Assembly: GCA_964600075.1 (NCBI GenBank)
Contig: CAZRIE010000029.1
Coordinates: forward strand, 1 to 42,197
DNA from: CAZRIE01 sp964600075
Lineage (GTDB): Bacteria > Bacteroidota > Bacteroidia > Flavobacteriales > Flavobacteriaceae
Direction: 5' to 3'
Length of the DNA stretch: 42,197 nt
Part shown: positions 27,245-35,019 of the stretch, piece after piece
Numbering within the stretch: the first letter of the stretch is position 1
How the letters are laid out: each line of letters starts with the position of its first letter
Translations under genes and position numbers: made by a program
Notes under the pieces: model-generated
The model's database searches: none
What the model was told of the DNA's origin: nothing
The model's input: the letters and a program-made list of their open reading frames with translations, nothing else

Positions 27245-28288
27245 CTAGGTGTCGATGACCATATTTTGAATTAGGTCTTTTGTTGCTTTGACGGTAAATT
27301 TATCTAAATAATTCTTACCTAGAAAGAATCGCTGCTTAACAATTTCGAGATTCGAGAGCGCGGTAGAAAAAAGGGTATACCCCTGTTCGAAGTAAAAACC
27401 GGAACGCAAACCGAGAATTTCAATAGGAAATAAGGCAGGTAAAACGGTAATATTCTCAAAATAGTTCTCATATTCGGTCGTTTCCCTCGGGTGTGTTTTT
27501 AGTATAATATTCATGTGTGATGGCACTTTCGAAACGATATCTTTATAGATGGCTATTTTTTCTGCTTCGTTTTTGATGACCTTGTCTTCCGATATGGGTT
27601 GGGTCAAAATCAGCGCATTGTTCTCGCCTTCAATCTTAAAGGAATCTTCAGGCAAAAAAACTTCAAAAATTTCTCGTTTTGTTTTCTCGTCCAATTTGGC
27701 GACTTCCTTTTTAATATTCAGTTCTACGGCTTTTTTTTGCAAGGGCAGCGGTAATCTATCAGGAAACTGAGCGTACAACACCTTTACTTCTTTATCGAAT
27801 CCACCACCAATGGGCGTTTTCGTAAAATATGATTTAATGAACTGTTCAAATGCGCTATGCCGCTGGCGGTATGTACGGGCACCATCTTCGATCATGTTTA
27901 TTCCCTTGTTTCCGAATTCATATAAAAAATAGCTTTTCGAAGAATCGGTGTCGCAAAGGTATAGGTCGGAGTTTTGGATAAAATCTTTTTCTTCCTTTAA
28001 AATAGGATGTTTAGTCTCTAAATACGGGATTAGTGTCTTCTTTCTACGGATGGAATAATTGAATTTTCCTAAATCGGAAACGTGATCTTTGCGTTCGGAA
28101 ATAATATGTACATTTCTAAAAAAACATTTCGTCAAATTTGGAATTAAGGTTTCTATCATGGGCGTACTCTCGACTAAAAAAAGTAGATTGTCACCTCTAT
28201 GGTCGTTTATGCCACCACTATCTTTTAAAATGTGTAAAATAGCCAAATAAATGTGGTAAATCGTTGAACCCACATAGGTACGTCTCAT
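27245..28288 (-). CDS. Sialyltransferase-like glycosyltransferase (GT52/GT38-type motifs)
   Basis: A 347-residue protein if started at the Met of MRRTYVGSTIYHIYLAIL at 28288. The frame is open 33 codons further up, but those residues would overlap the divergent gene at 28368 and its promoter. Diagnostic features of bacterial sialyltransferases are seen in order: D/E-D/E-G as IEDGARTY (residues 133-140), HP as KTHPRE (264-269), and a late ST in LFSTALSN. Its place next to the CMP-sugar synthetase supports transfer of a nonulosonic acid to a lipid-linked or capsular glycan. The exact family (52, 38 or a relative) and acceptor are not known. Confidence 0.7.
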   Translation of the reverse strand: MRRTYVGSTIYHIYLAILHILKDSGGINDHRGDNLLFLVESTPMIETLIPNLTKCFFRNVHIISERKDHVSDLGKFNYSIRRKKTLIPYLETKHPILKEEKDFIQNSDLYLCDTDSSKSYFLYEFGNKGINMIEDGARTYRQRHSAFEQFIKSYFTKTPIGGGFDKEVKVLYAQFPDRLPLPLQKKAVELNIKKEVAKLDEKTKREIFEVFLPEDSFKIEGENNALILTQPISEDKVIKNEAEKIAIYKDIVSKVPSHMNIILKTHPRETTEYENYFENITVLPALFPIEILGLRSGFYFEQGYTLFSTALSNLEIVKQRFFLGKNYLDKFTVKATKDLIQNMVIDT

Positions 28289-28307
28289 AGAAATTTTAAA
28301 AATTTTA

Positions 28308-28337
28308 TTGGAGATGAAATGCAAAAAACTACATTTG
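28308..28337 (+). promoter_or_regulatory. Promoter of the 28368 glycosyltransferase
   Basis: TTG (28308-28310), a 19-bp spacer and TACATTTG (28330-28337) fit the Bacteroidota promoter consensus TTG-N19-TAnnTTTG very well. The ATG is 30 bp further on. A small inverted repeat ACTAC/GTAGT surrounds the -7 box and could be a control site. Confidence 0.6.
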
Positions 28338-28367
28338 TAAAAGTAGTTAAAAATTAAATAATCGTTA

Positions 28368-29180
28368 ATGAGTACGGTCAGTGTCATCGTTAGTACCTAT
28401 AAAAAGCCTGACTGGTTAAAAAAGGTCTTATGGGGCTTTAATTGCCAGACTTACAAAGATTTTCAACTTATCATTGCAGATGATGGTTCTGGAGAGGAGA
28501 CCAGACAACTAATCGAAAGCATGCGCAAAAAAGTTTCTTATGAAATAAAGCATGTTTGGCAGGAAGATGATGGATTTCAAAAATGTAAAATCTTAAATAA
28601 GGGCATTGAGGCCTGCGATGCCGAATATATTATTATGACCGATGGTGACTGCATACCGCGTGAAGATTTTGTACAGGTACATTATATCAACAAAGAGCCG
28701 GCAAGTTTTATTTCGGGAGGGTATTATATGTTGCCCATGAACATATCGAATGCCATTACTTTGGCCGATATCGAAAAACAGAATTGTTTCAACATACAAT
28801 GGCTGAAAGAGATGGGCATACCCAAGACTTTTAAGAACAATAAACTTACCGCTAGGGGTTTTATATCGATTTTGTTCAATACGTTTACACCCACTACTGC
28901 CAGTTGGAACGGGCACAACTCTTCTGGTTGGAAAAAAGATATCTACAACATCAACGGTTTTGACGAACGTATGCAGTATGGCGGAGAGGATCGTGAATTC
29001 GGCGAACGCCTTTTCAATTTCGGAGTAAAATCAAAGCAGCTGAGATATAGCGCCGTTTGTGTGCATTTAGATCATGAGCGCGGTTACCGTACTCCTGAGG
29101 CTATTGCCAAAAATCATGTTATTCGAAAAGAGGTAAGGCAAAATAAAAGCGTCTGGACATATCACGGCATCACCAAATAG
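28368..29180 (+). CDS. Glycosyltransferase family 2 with GT7-like C-terminal part
   Basis: A 270-residue cytoplasmic GT-A glycosyltransferase. It begins VSVIVSTYKKPDWLKKVL, has the nucleotide-binding ADDGS (37-41), and the metal-binding DGD in MTDGDCIPRED (92-94). The C-terminal region NINGFDERMQYGGEDREFGERL carries the GED motif of the galactosyltransferase-like C-terminal domain. It is divergent from the sialyltransferase-like gene and overlaps the end of the convergent gene at 29162 by 19 bp. A role in lipopolysaccharide or other surface glycan assembly is likely; the sugar is unknown. Confidence 0.9.
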   Translation: MSTVSVIVSTYKKPDWLKKVLWGFNCQTYKDFQLIIADDGSGEETRQLIESMRKKVSYEIKHVWQEDDGFQKCKILNKGIEACDAEYIIMTDGDCIPREDFVQVHYINKEPASFISGGYYMLPMNISNAITLADIEKQNCFNIQWLKEMGIPKTFKNNKLTARGFISILFNTFTPTTASWNGHNSSGWKKDIYNINGFDERMQYGGEDREFGERLFNFGVKSKQLRYSAVCVHLDHERGYRTPEAIAKNHVIRKEVRQNKSVWTYHGITK

Positions 29181-29956
29181 TAGGCCAGCTCATTCTTCTT
29201 TTCTAATTTCTTTAATTCGCGATATCGTTCAAGGTCACCAAGGGCGTTGAGATAGCTAATGGTAATTCCTTTTTTACCATCAAGAAAACCAAGTCGTATA
29301 ACGTAGTGGTTTAAAAATTTCCAAAGAGGCTTAAATATCAAAAAAGCTAAATTGAACCTTTTTTCACGAAAAAAATCCTCCTTCGCCTTTAACCTGCCAT
29401 ATGTAAGCATCTTCGATTTATAATCGTCATAATTCTTATAGCAGTAGTGCGTCAATTTTTCTTTTAGTATACCTGACGTTCCATCAACATCCAAAGTTTC
29501 GTGAACAATTTTCTTATCAGAGAACTGCGCCTTGCTCTTTCGAAAAAGGCGATAGTTTTTATCGGTTTGCCATCCGCTGAAATGCAACGGACTTTCTTGG
29601 AACATAAACTTTCTATAAAACCAATACGCAACATATTCGGCGTCACTATTTACGGTGTCGACAATTTCCTTTTGAAGTTTTTCAGAAACGGTCTCGTCGG
29701 CATCTAAAAACAATGTCCAATCATTGGAGGCCTGTTTTAGAGCAAATGATTTTTGAAGAGTGAAGTTCGAAAACGGATGTTGTATGACTTTTACTTTCGA
29801 ATGGTCTTTTAGAAACTCAAAAGTACCGTCGGTGCTATACGAATCAACAACAATAATTTCATCGGCAAAAAGTACTGATTCAATACACCTTTCTATGTAT
29901 CCAATCTCATTGTAGGCAATGATCAGTGCCGTAATTTTTTCTTTTGGTTTGTTCAT
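29162..29956 (-). CDS. Glycosyltransferase family 2, WaaE/KdtX-like
   Basis: A 264-residue glycosyltransferase close to the WaaE group, which adds a glucose to the lipopolysaccharide core in enterobacteria. The text TALIIAYNEIGYIERCIESVLFADEIIVVDSYSTDGT is typical, followed by LFLDADE (83-88) with the metal-binding DxD. A helical segment near residues 200-230 (FNLAFLIFKPLWKFLNHYVI) probably associates with the membrane. It is convergent with the GT2 gene at 28368, the 3' ends overlapping by 19 bp. Substrate inferred only from family. Confidence 0.88.
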   Translation of the reverse strand: MNKPKEKITALIIAYNEIGYIERCIESVLFADEIIVVDSYSTDGTFEFLKDHSKVKVIQHPFSNFTLQKSFALKQASNDWTLFLDADETVSEKLQKEIVDTVNSDAEYVAYWFYRKFMFQESPLHFSGWQTDKNYRLFRKSKAQFSDKKIVHETLDVDGTSGILKEKLTHYCYKNYDDYKSKMLTYGRLKAKEDFFREKRFNLAFLIFKPLWKFLNHYVIRLGFLDGKKGITISYLNALGDLERYRELKKLEKKNELAYYLVMP

Positions 29957-30056
29957 GGTTGTTATAATAAGTAGGCGGTATCTGGAGTCCGCTAGACAAA
30001 GCTATAACTAAAAAAGGAAGAAAATAGTATAACCCACTATAAAATTCCTACAAAAT

Positions 30057-30872
30057 CTAAACTGCCACGTCATATTCTCGCAAAGCTTCGTTCAAAGATG
30101 TTTTTTTGTTTGTGCTCTCTTTTCGCGTACCGATAATTAATGCGCAAGGCACCTGAAATTCCCCGGCTGAAAATTTCTTTGTGTAGCTACCCGGTATAAC
30201 AACTGAACGTGCCGGAACCCTACCTTTAATTTCGACTGGTGCTTCTCCCGTGACATCGATAATTTTAGTAGAGGCCGTCAACACAACGTTTGCTCCCAAT
30301 ACGGCTTCTTTTTCTACCCGTACGCCTTCGACAACGATACACCGAGATCCTATAAAGGCATTATCTTCTATAATGACCGGTGCCGCTTGTAAAGGTTCCA
30401 GTACGCCGCCTATCCCTACACCGCCACTTATATGCACATTTTTGCCTATCTGGGCACAACTACCGACCGTAGCCCATGTATCTACCATAGTACCCTCATC
30501 TACATATGCTCCAATATTTACATAACTTGGCATCAAAATGGTTCCTGGTGATATATAGGCGCCATGTCGGGCTACGGCATTGGGTACCACTCGAATTCCT
30601 TTTTCTTTGTAACCCCGTTTTAAAGGAATTTTATCATGGTACTCGAAAATACCAACTTCCAACGTCTCCATTTTTTGTATAGGAAAGTAGAGTACAACTC
30701 CCTTTTTGACCCATTCGTTAATTTGCCAACCCTGAGTGGTGGGTTCTGCACAACGTAATTTGCCCAAATCTAAAAGATTGATTACTTCACGTATGGCTTG
30801 TTGTGTTGCAGGTTCCTTTAAAAGTGCTCTTTCATCCCATGCATTTTCAATGGTCTTTCTTAATTCGGTCAT
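30057..30872 (-). CDS. dapD: Tetrahydrodipicolinate N-succinyltransferase
   Basis: A 271-residue enzyme of the lysine/diaminopimelate pathway (succinyl-CoA plus tetrahydrodipicolinate). I start it at MTELRKTIENAWDERALL, as in the family, rather than at a Met 23 codons upstream. The N-terminal helices are followed by the left-handed beta-helix of hexapeptide repeats: VARHGAYISPGTILMPSYVNIGAYVDEG, VGSCAQIGKNVHISGGVGIGG, and IEDNAFIGSRCIVVEGVRV. The PGSYTKK end is typical. Monocistronic, with a good promoter just upstream. Confidence 0.96.
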   Translation of the reverse strand: MTELRKTIENAWDERALLKEPATQQAIREVINLLDLGKLRCAEPTTQGWQINEWVKKGVVLYFPIQKMETLEVGIFEYHDKIPLKRGYKEKGIRVVPNAVARHGAYISPGTILMPSYVNIGAYVDEGTMVDTWATVGSCAQIGKNVHISGGVGIGGVLEPLQAAPVIIEDNAFIGSRCIVVEGVRVEKEAVLGANVVLTASTKIIDVTGEAPVEIKGRVPARSVVIPGSYTKKFSAGEFQVPCALIIGTRKESTNKKTSLNEALREYDVAV

Positions 30873-30955
30873 GTTTTTTCTACTTAATGGATTATCAATT
30901 AAATGTGTGCAATTGACTGCAAAGTTTCTTTTTAGATTCATGCATAATTCTATTG

Positions 30956-30985
30956 CAAATATAATCGGTCGAAAACGATTTCAAA
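30956..30985 (-). promoter_or_regulatory. Promoter of dapD
   Basis: On the minus strand TTTG (30985-30982), an 18-bp spacer and TATATTTG (30963-30956) match the Bacteroidota promoter pattern. The dapD start at 30872 is about 80 bp further on. Confidence 0.55.
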
Positions 30986-31223
30986 ATTCAATTTTACGCT
31001 TATAACAATTTAGAATCTGCTGTGAATTTTATTAGTGGCCTTTAAGCTCTGGGTAATAGTTTGTTTTTCTGCTACATGTAGTGATATTTACGGGTCGAGC
31101 GCAGTATAGCAAGGGCTGTGGTTCATAATTTTAAAAAAGCCTACCTGCTGATAAACGGCCAAGTAATTTTGAAAAGAAGTGCAAAAAAACATTTTATAAA
31201 TTTCACAACAGGCTTTTATAGGT
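30986..31223. other. Intergenic region between dapD and ruvX
   Basis: Together with the flanking promoter positions this is a gap of about 370 bp between dapD (minus) and ruvX (plus). I see no gene or RNA, and no strong hairpin. Confidence 0.45.
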
Positions 31224-31231
31224 TATTTTTG
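31224..31231 (+). promoter_or_regulatory. Candidate -7 box for ruvX-def
   Basis: TATTTTTG matches TAnnTTTG and ends 14 bp before the TTG start of ruvX. If used, the messenger would have a leader of only a few bases. The upstream box is weak. Confidence 0.3.
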
Positions 31232-31245
31232 CAAAAAATATATAC

Positions 31246-31656
31246 TTGGGAAGGTTACTGTCATTGGATTACGGAAAAAAACGAACGGGAATTGCCGTTA
31301 CCGACGAGTTACAAATGATTGCGTCTGCACTGACGACGGTACCTACTTTTGAGTTATTGGATTTTTTGAGAAATTATACTAAGCATGAAAAAGTCGTGCG
31401 ATTTATTGTCGGAGAACCGAAGCAAATGAATAATACACCTTCGGAGTCTGAAGCTTTTATCGCTCCTTTTTTGATACAGTTGGCAAGGGTGTTCCCCAAT
31501 ATTCCGATTGAAAGGCAAGATGAGCGTTTTACCTCAAAAATGGCCGTTCAAAGTATGATAGCTAGTGGCGTAAAGAAAAAAAAGCGTAGCGATAAGGCTT
31601 TGATAGATGAAATCAGTGCTACCATCATTCTGCAGGCCTATTTAAATAAAATATAG
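31246..31656 (+). CDS. ruvX: RuvX/YqgF family Holliday-junction resolvase-like protein
   Basis: A 136-residue RNase H-fold nuclease (YqgF/RuvX), implicated in Holliday-junction resolution and in 16S rRNA precursor processing. Motifs: LSLDYGKKRTGIAVTDE with the first catalytic Asp, VGEPKQMN with the Glu, and the late Asp in KRSDKALIDEISA. The start is TTG: no ATG gives the full MGRLLSLDYG N-terminus in this frame. It is followed with no gap by def (TAG then ATG), so the two genes are translated together. Confidence 0.92.
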   Translation: MGRLLSLDYGKKRTGIAVTDELQMIASALTTVPTFELLDFLRNYTKHEKVVRFIVGEPKQMNNTPSESEAFIAPFLIQLARVFPNIPIERQDERFTSKMAVQSMIASGVKKKKRSDKALIDEISATIILQAYLNKI

Positions 31657-32247
31657 ATGATTTTACCAATTGTAGCCTACGGCGACCCTGTTCTTCGAAA
31701 AATCGGCAAAGATGTGCCCAAAGATTTTCCAAAATTGAAGGAGTTGATCATAAATATGTGGGAGACCATGTACAATGCTAAGGGCGTTGGTCTTGCTGCC
31801 CCCCAAATTGGTCTGCCCATACGCTTGTTTTTGGTCGATACGAGCCCTTTCGCCGATGATGAAGATTTCTCTCCAGAAGAACAGAAAAAGTTAAGCGGGT
31901 TTAAAAAAGCCTTTATCAATGCCCATATCGAAGAGGAAACCGGTAATGAATGGCCTTTCAATGAAGGTTGTCTAAGTATACCTGACATTCGAGAAGACAT
32001 AAAACGAAAAGATACCATTACGATAACCTATCTCGATGAAGAATTTGAATCTCATACCGAAACCCATGATGGCCTATTGGCAAGAGTAATTCAACACGAA
32101 TATGATCATATCGAAGGTATTCTTTTCACTGACAAACTATCGCCCCTTAAAAAGCGCATGCTAAAAGGGAGACTGAACAACATCTCAAAAGGAAATATAA
32201 TTGTTGATTATCGCATGCGTTTTCCAAACTTAAAAAAAGGACGTTAA
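31657..32247 (+). CDS. def: Peptide deformylase
   Basis: A 196-residue metalloenzyme that removes the formyl group from nascent proteins. All three motifs are present: GVGLAAPQ (43-50), EGCLS (103-107) and QHEYDH (146-151), giving metal ligands Cys105, His147 and His151 and catalytic Glu148. The acidic insertion around DTSPFADDEDFSPEEQ is usual in Bacteroidota enzymes. The start codon directly follows the ruvX stop. Confidence 0.97.
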   Translation: MILPIVAYGDPVLRKIGKDVPKDFPKLKELIINMWETMYNAKGVGLAAPQIGLPIRLFLVDTSPFADDEDFSPEEQKKLSGFKKAFINAHIEEETGNEWPFNEGCLSIPDIREDIKRKDTITITYLDEEFESHTETHDGLLARVIQHEYDHIEGILFTDKLSPLKKRMLKGRLNNISKGNIIVDYRMRFPNLKKGR

Positions 32248-32311
32248 ATCTTATTGTAATCCATCGAAAAGTGTTTTATACCCCTGCTACATACAACTAC
32301 GATTTTTTTTG

Positions 32312-32408
32312 TTTTTCTTTTTCCCTTTCTCCCCGAAACTTCGGGATTAAAATTATTAACCATAGCTACGCCTATGCTTTATAATTTTTGCCTTGGGAAA
32401 GAAAAAAA
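32312..32408. repeat. Nested inverted-repeat element between def and DUF5606 gene
   Basis: Outer arms 32312-32325 and 32395-32408 pair at 12 of 14 positions. Inside lie the perfect stem AAAATTAT/ATAATTTT (32349-32356 with 32381-32388), CATAG/CTATG (32361-32365 with 32372-32376), and a separate CCCGAA/TTCGGG hairpin at 32332-32345. No coding content. It may be a small non-autonomous repeat or a structured RNA leader. Confidence 0.5.
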
Positions 32409-32443
32409 TTCCGTAAAATTCCCGAATTTGTATGTGGCATGAG

Positions 32444-32451
32444 TATATTTG
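32444..32451 (+). promoter_or_regulatory. Candidate -7 box for DUF5606 gene
   Basis: TATATTTG matches TAnnTTTG and lies 24 bp before the ATG at 32476. A TTTG upstream (32427-32430) is closer than ideal. Confidence 0.35.
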
Positions 32452-32475
32452 CGCTCCTAAAACGTAAATTTCTAT

Positions 32476-32901
32476 ATGAGTTTAGACAAAATTTTATCTA
32501 TTGGTGGGAAGCCAGGCCTCCACAAATTGGTGACTCAGACCCGAACAGGCTTTGTTGCAGAATCGTTGTTAGATAAAAAACGAATCACTGTTGGAATGCG
32601 AAGTAATGTCAGTATACTTTCTGAAATCGCAATCTATACTTTGGAAGAAGAATTGCCTTTGCGCGAGGTATTTTTAAAAATTCAAGTAAAGGAAAAAGGA
32701 GGTAAAACTTCCGTTGGGCATAAAGAGGAAAAAATAAAACTGGAAGAATATTTCTTTGAAGTATTGCCCGATTATGATGAAGATAGGGTTTATCCTAGCG
32801 ACATCAAGAAAGTAATTCAATGGTACAACATATTGCTCGACAACGGCATCACCGATTTTTCGGAGAAAGAGGCTGGCGAAGCTTCCGATGAAGAGGAATA
32901 A
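32476..32901 (+). CDS. DUF5606 domain-containing protein
   Basis: A 141-residue cytoplasmic protein of the DUF5606 family, typical of Bacteroidota. The hallmark start is MSLDKILSIGGKPGLHKLV, then the strand-rich SLLDKKRITVGMRSNVSILSEIAIYT, and the acidic C-terminal tail EKEAGEASDEEE. Function unknown. It follows ruvX-def on the same strand, 228 bp away, with its own probable promoter and a strong terminator at 32927-32952. Confidence 0.9.
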   Translation: MSLDKILSIGGKPGLHKLVTQTRTGFVAESLLDKKRITVGMRSNVSILSEIAIYTLEEELPLREVFLKIQVKEKGGKTSVGHKEEKIKLEEYFFEVLPDYDEDRVYPSDIKKVIQWYNILLDNGITDFSEKEAGEASDEEE

Positions 32902-32926
32902 CGCCTAATTGTAAAAATAATATTTT

Positions 32927-32952
32927 AAAACCCTCGGCTTCGAGGGTTTTTT
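32927..32952 (+). terminator. Strong rho-independent terminator
   Basis: AAAACCCTCG and CGAGGGTTTT form a perfect 10-bp stem with a GCTT loop, followed by a run of T. It ends the ruvX-def-DUF5606 group. Confidence 0.9.
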
Positions 32953-33113
32953 CTGTTTAAAGCCAGAATATATAAATCATATTTGTATCGAACTAATTTC
33001 AAAAAACGAAAAATTTATGACTGGTTTATTCACCCTAAATGATAGCAACCGTTTGTAAATCTTGTATTTTGTTTAACGTCATCAATTCTTATTCCATTTT
33101 TTATAATTTTGTA

Positions 33114-33121
33114 ATATATTG
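33114..33121 (+). promoter_or_regulatory. Candidate -7 box for BLUF gene
   Basis: TAATTTTG matches TAnnTTTG, about 80 bp before the ATG at 33201. No good -33 element is at the right distance. Confidence 0.35.
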
Positions 33122-33200
33122 AATAACAGATTTTAACTACGCATTCTGTCAAATAAATACTATATTCGATGTGTTAAAAATTAAACAAAAATAAGGACTT

Positions 33201-33647
33201 ATGTTTTGTTTGGTATATCACTCGAAAGTGAATCCTGATTTCGGATTTTCTGAAATCGAAAAAATGCTTCAAAAAGCACGGGACTATAACCGTAATGAAC
33301 AAGTAACAGGGTGCTTGTTACTATACGATGGTCGTTTCGTACAATATCTAGAGGGCGAACAAGAAAAGGTGCTGAACATTTTTAAAAAAATCAAGATTGA
33401 TATACGAAATTCGGAAGTGATGCTGCTCTCACAAGAAACAATCGACGAGCGGGAGTTCGAAGAATGGCATATGGCTTTCGAGAATCTTAGAAAAGAAAAC
33501 AGTCAGTTACAGTACCTCAAACTTCTAGTAGGTACTTTTTTTGAAGATAGCGAATCGTCTTTGGCACCTAACCCAACATCAAGACATTTTTGGAGAGCGA
33601 CCAAACTTTTGTTTGAAACCAGAATTGAAATTGGGCAACGGTCGTAA
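33201..33647 (+). CDS. BLUF domain blue-light photoreceptor
   Basis: A 148-residue protein made of a single BLUF domain (FAD-binding blue-light sensor) with a short C-terminal extension. All residues needed for the photocycle are present: Tyr6 (LVYHS), Asn30 (ARDYNRNEQ), Gln48 (FVQYLEG), Trp89 and Met91 (EEWHMAF). These correspond to Y21, N45, Q63, W104 and M106 of AppA, each offset by exactly 15. There is no fused output domain, so signalling must pass through a protein partner. The gene is monocistronic and convergent with the broken Crp-like gene. The partner is unknown. Confidence 0.95.
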   Translation: MFCLVYHSKVNPDFGFSEIEKMLQKARDYNRNEQVTGCLLLYDGRFVQYLEGEQEKVLNIFKKIKIDIRNSEVMLLSQETIDEREFEEWHMAFENLRKENSQLQYLKLLVGTFFEDSESSLAPNPTSRHFWRATKLLFETRIEIGQRS

Positions 33648-33673
33648 AAGACACTGATGGTTTTAACGTACTT

Positions 33674-34066
33674 CTAAAAATTGCCCAATAATAAACTATC
33701 GAATTCGAGCCATTTAGGCTGCTGTTGGTAGGGTTCAAAATGATTTTTTCGCTGGATGACATCCAGGGTACAATTGGCCAATACCTCAATGTTCCAGAAG
33801 TTTGACGTTTAAAAAAAAAACTGTGTAGTGAAGTAATGAACTTTCCTTGATTACCTATCCAAAGCGCAATTTCTTTTCTGTCAAAGAGGTCATACATAAG
33901 AAGGTAACCCGAAGCGATGAACGACATCTCTCGTCAATTTTGCCCCGGTTTTAGTAGATAGTCCACCTTTTTTAAGTTGCCGAACCTCGAATTTAGAAAC
34001 AATCACGTCGAGAGCGGAGGCGTCTATTGCTATCTGTTCGGATATGCACTCGTGCAGTTTCTTCAT
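33674..34066 (-). pseudogene. Broken Crp/Fnr-type cyclic-nucleotide-binding regulator
   Basis: Read across three frames, this minus-strand stretch gives a Crp-like sensor domain. From ATG at 34066: MKKLHECISEQIAIDASALD...FEVRQLKKGGLSTKTGAK. After a frameshift near 33940: MSFIASGYLLMYDLFDRKEIALWIGNQGKFITSLHSFFF. After another near 33800: WNIEVLANCTLDVI...WLEFDSLLLGNF and a stop at 33674. The order fits the flavobacterial Crp-type family (typical WIGTPGYFITDLSSF and WNIQAL texts). The C-terminal DNA-binding part is absent. The ATG overlaps the nitrilase stop (ATGA), showing that the two genes once formed one operon. Confidence 0.75.
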
Positions 34067-35019
34067 TCTTTCGAGGGAAGTTCTTTCGTATTGGATTTTT
34101 TTTCGATTTTCATTTCCGGTTGGTTCAATACCTCGAACTTGAAAATATCTTTTCGGGCGTAGTGCCCGATGACATCGAAATCAAACTTGCCCATAGTAAT
34201 TTCTTCCAGATCTAATTCTGCTACTACTGCTCCGTGGGTATCGAAAAGCGGGCCTGCTACGATTTTTCCCGAAGGGGAAACGATTACACTTCCTCCGCGA
34301 CAGAGATTTTCCGGTTCACTTTGTACGATAGCTTGATACTTTTCAGGGTACATGGTCTTTGTGAAATATTGGTTACAGCCCAGTACGAAACAGCGACCTT
34401 CCAAGGCGATATGTTGCATGGTGGCCGTCCACTCTTTTCGGGCATCGGCTGTAGGGGCGAAATAGATTTCCACTCCTTTTTGGTACATCGCCATACGCGC
34501 CTCAGGCATATAGTTTTCCCAGCATATAAGGCCACCCAATTTTCCAATTTTCGTCTGAAAAGTAACCAGCGATTCGCCTGCCGCCTCGCCCCAAACGATA
34601 CGTTCGGTACCTGTGGGCTTTATTTTTCGGTGTACGCCCAAAAGTCCATCGGTAGGGGAGATGTAAAGCATAGAGCAATATAGGCTACTATTAGCTTTTT
34701 GTTTTTCGGTAACCCCGATGACGATATAGACATTAGCCGATTTCGCCAGTTTCTCCAACCGTTTCAGGTCATCACTTTCGATGTCGACGCTATTTTTATG
34801 ATATTCGGCATACAGCTTTCGCCCTTCGCCCGTTCGGCTACCGATTTTGGCGCCAAAAGAAAAACCTCTGGGATAACCCGGAACAAACGATTCGGGAAAA
34901 ACAATAAGCCCACAACCTTCTTTCGAATGTTTGCGAACCAAAAGCTCAACTTTGTCAAGGGTTTTCGCCTTATCAAAAAAAACGGGACTATCTTGTATGA
35001 GACAGACTTTTAGTTTCAT
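34063..35019 (-). CDS. Nitrilase / carbon-nitrogen hydrolase
   Basis: A 318-residue enzyme of the nitrilase superfamily with the complete catalytic triad: Glu43 in FPESFVPGYPRG, Lys134 in RKIKPTGTERIVWG and Cys166 in GGLICWENYMPEARM. The RIVWG and ICWENY texts favour true nitrilases (nitrile to carboxylic acid and ammonia) over amidases. The end is charged and probably disordered (KSNTKELPSKE). Its stop overlaps by four bases the start of the Crp-like remnant, so a regulator was probably co-transcribed once. Substrate unknown. Confidence 0.9.
   Translation of the reverse strand: MKLKVCLIQDSPVFFDKAKTLDKVELLVRKHSKEGCGLIVFPESFVPGYPRGFSFGAKIGSRTGEGRKLYAEYHKNSVDIESDDLKRLEKLAKSANVYIVIGVTEKQKANSSLYCSMLYISPTDGLLGVHRKIKPTGTERIVWGEAAGESLVTFQTKIGKLGGLICWENYMPEARMAMYQKGVEIYFAPTADARKEWTATMQHIALEGRCFVLGCNQYFTKTMYPEKYQAIVQSEPENLCRGGSVIVSPSGKIVAGPLFDTHGAVVAELDLEEITMGKFDFDVIGHYARKDIFKFEVLNQPEMKIEKKSNTKELPSKE

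Noticed and set aside
28289..28387. 33-codon N-terminal extension of the sialyltransferase-like gene
   Set aside because: It would overlap the start and promoter of the divergent glycosyltransferase, and the residues are hydrophobic AT-rich text with no family support. Start placed at 28288.
30873..30941. 23-codon N-terminal extension of dapD
   Set aside because: DapD proteins normally begin near MTELRKTIE; the extension lies between promoter and start.
33568..33927. Open frame of 119 codons on the minus strand overlapping the BLUF gene
   Set aside because: Only its N-terminal part (MSFIASGYLLMYDL...) is real coding DNA, the middle of the broken Crp-like gene. The rest is out of frame and antisense to the BLUF gene.
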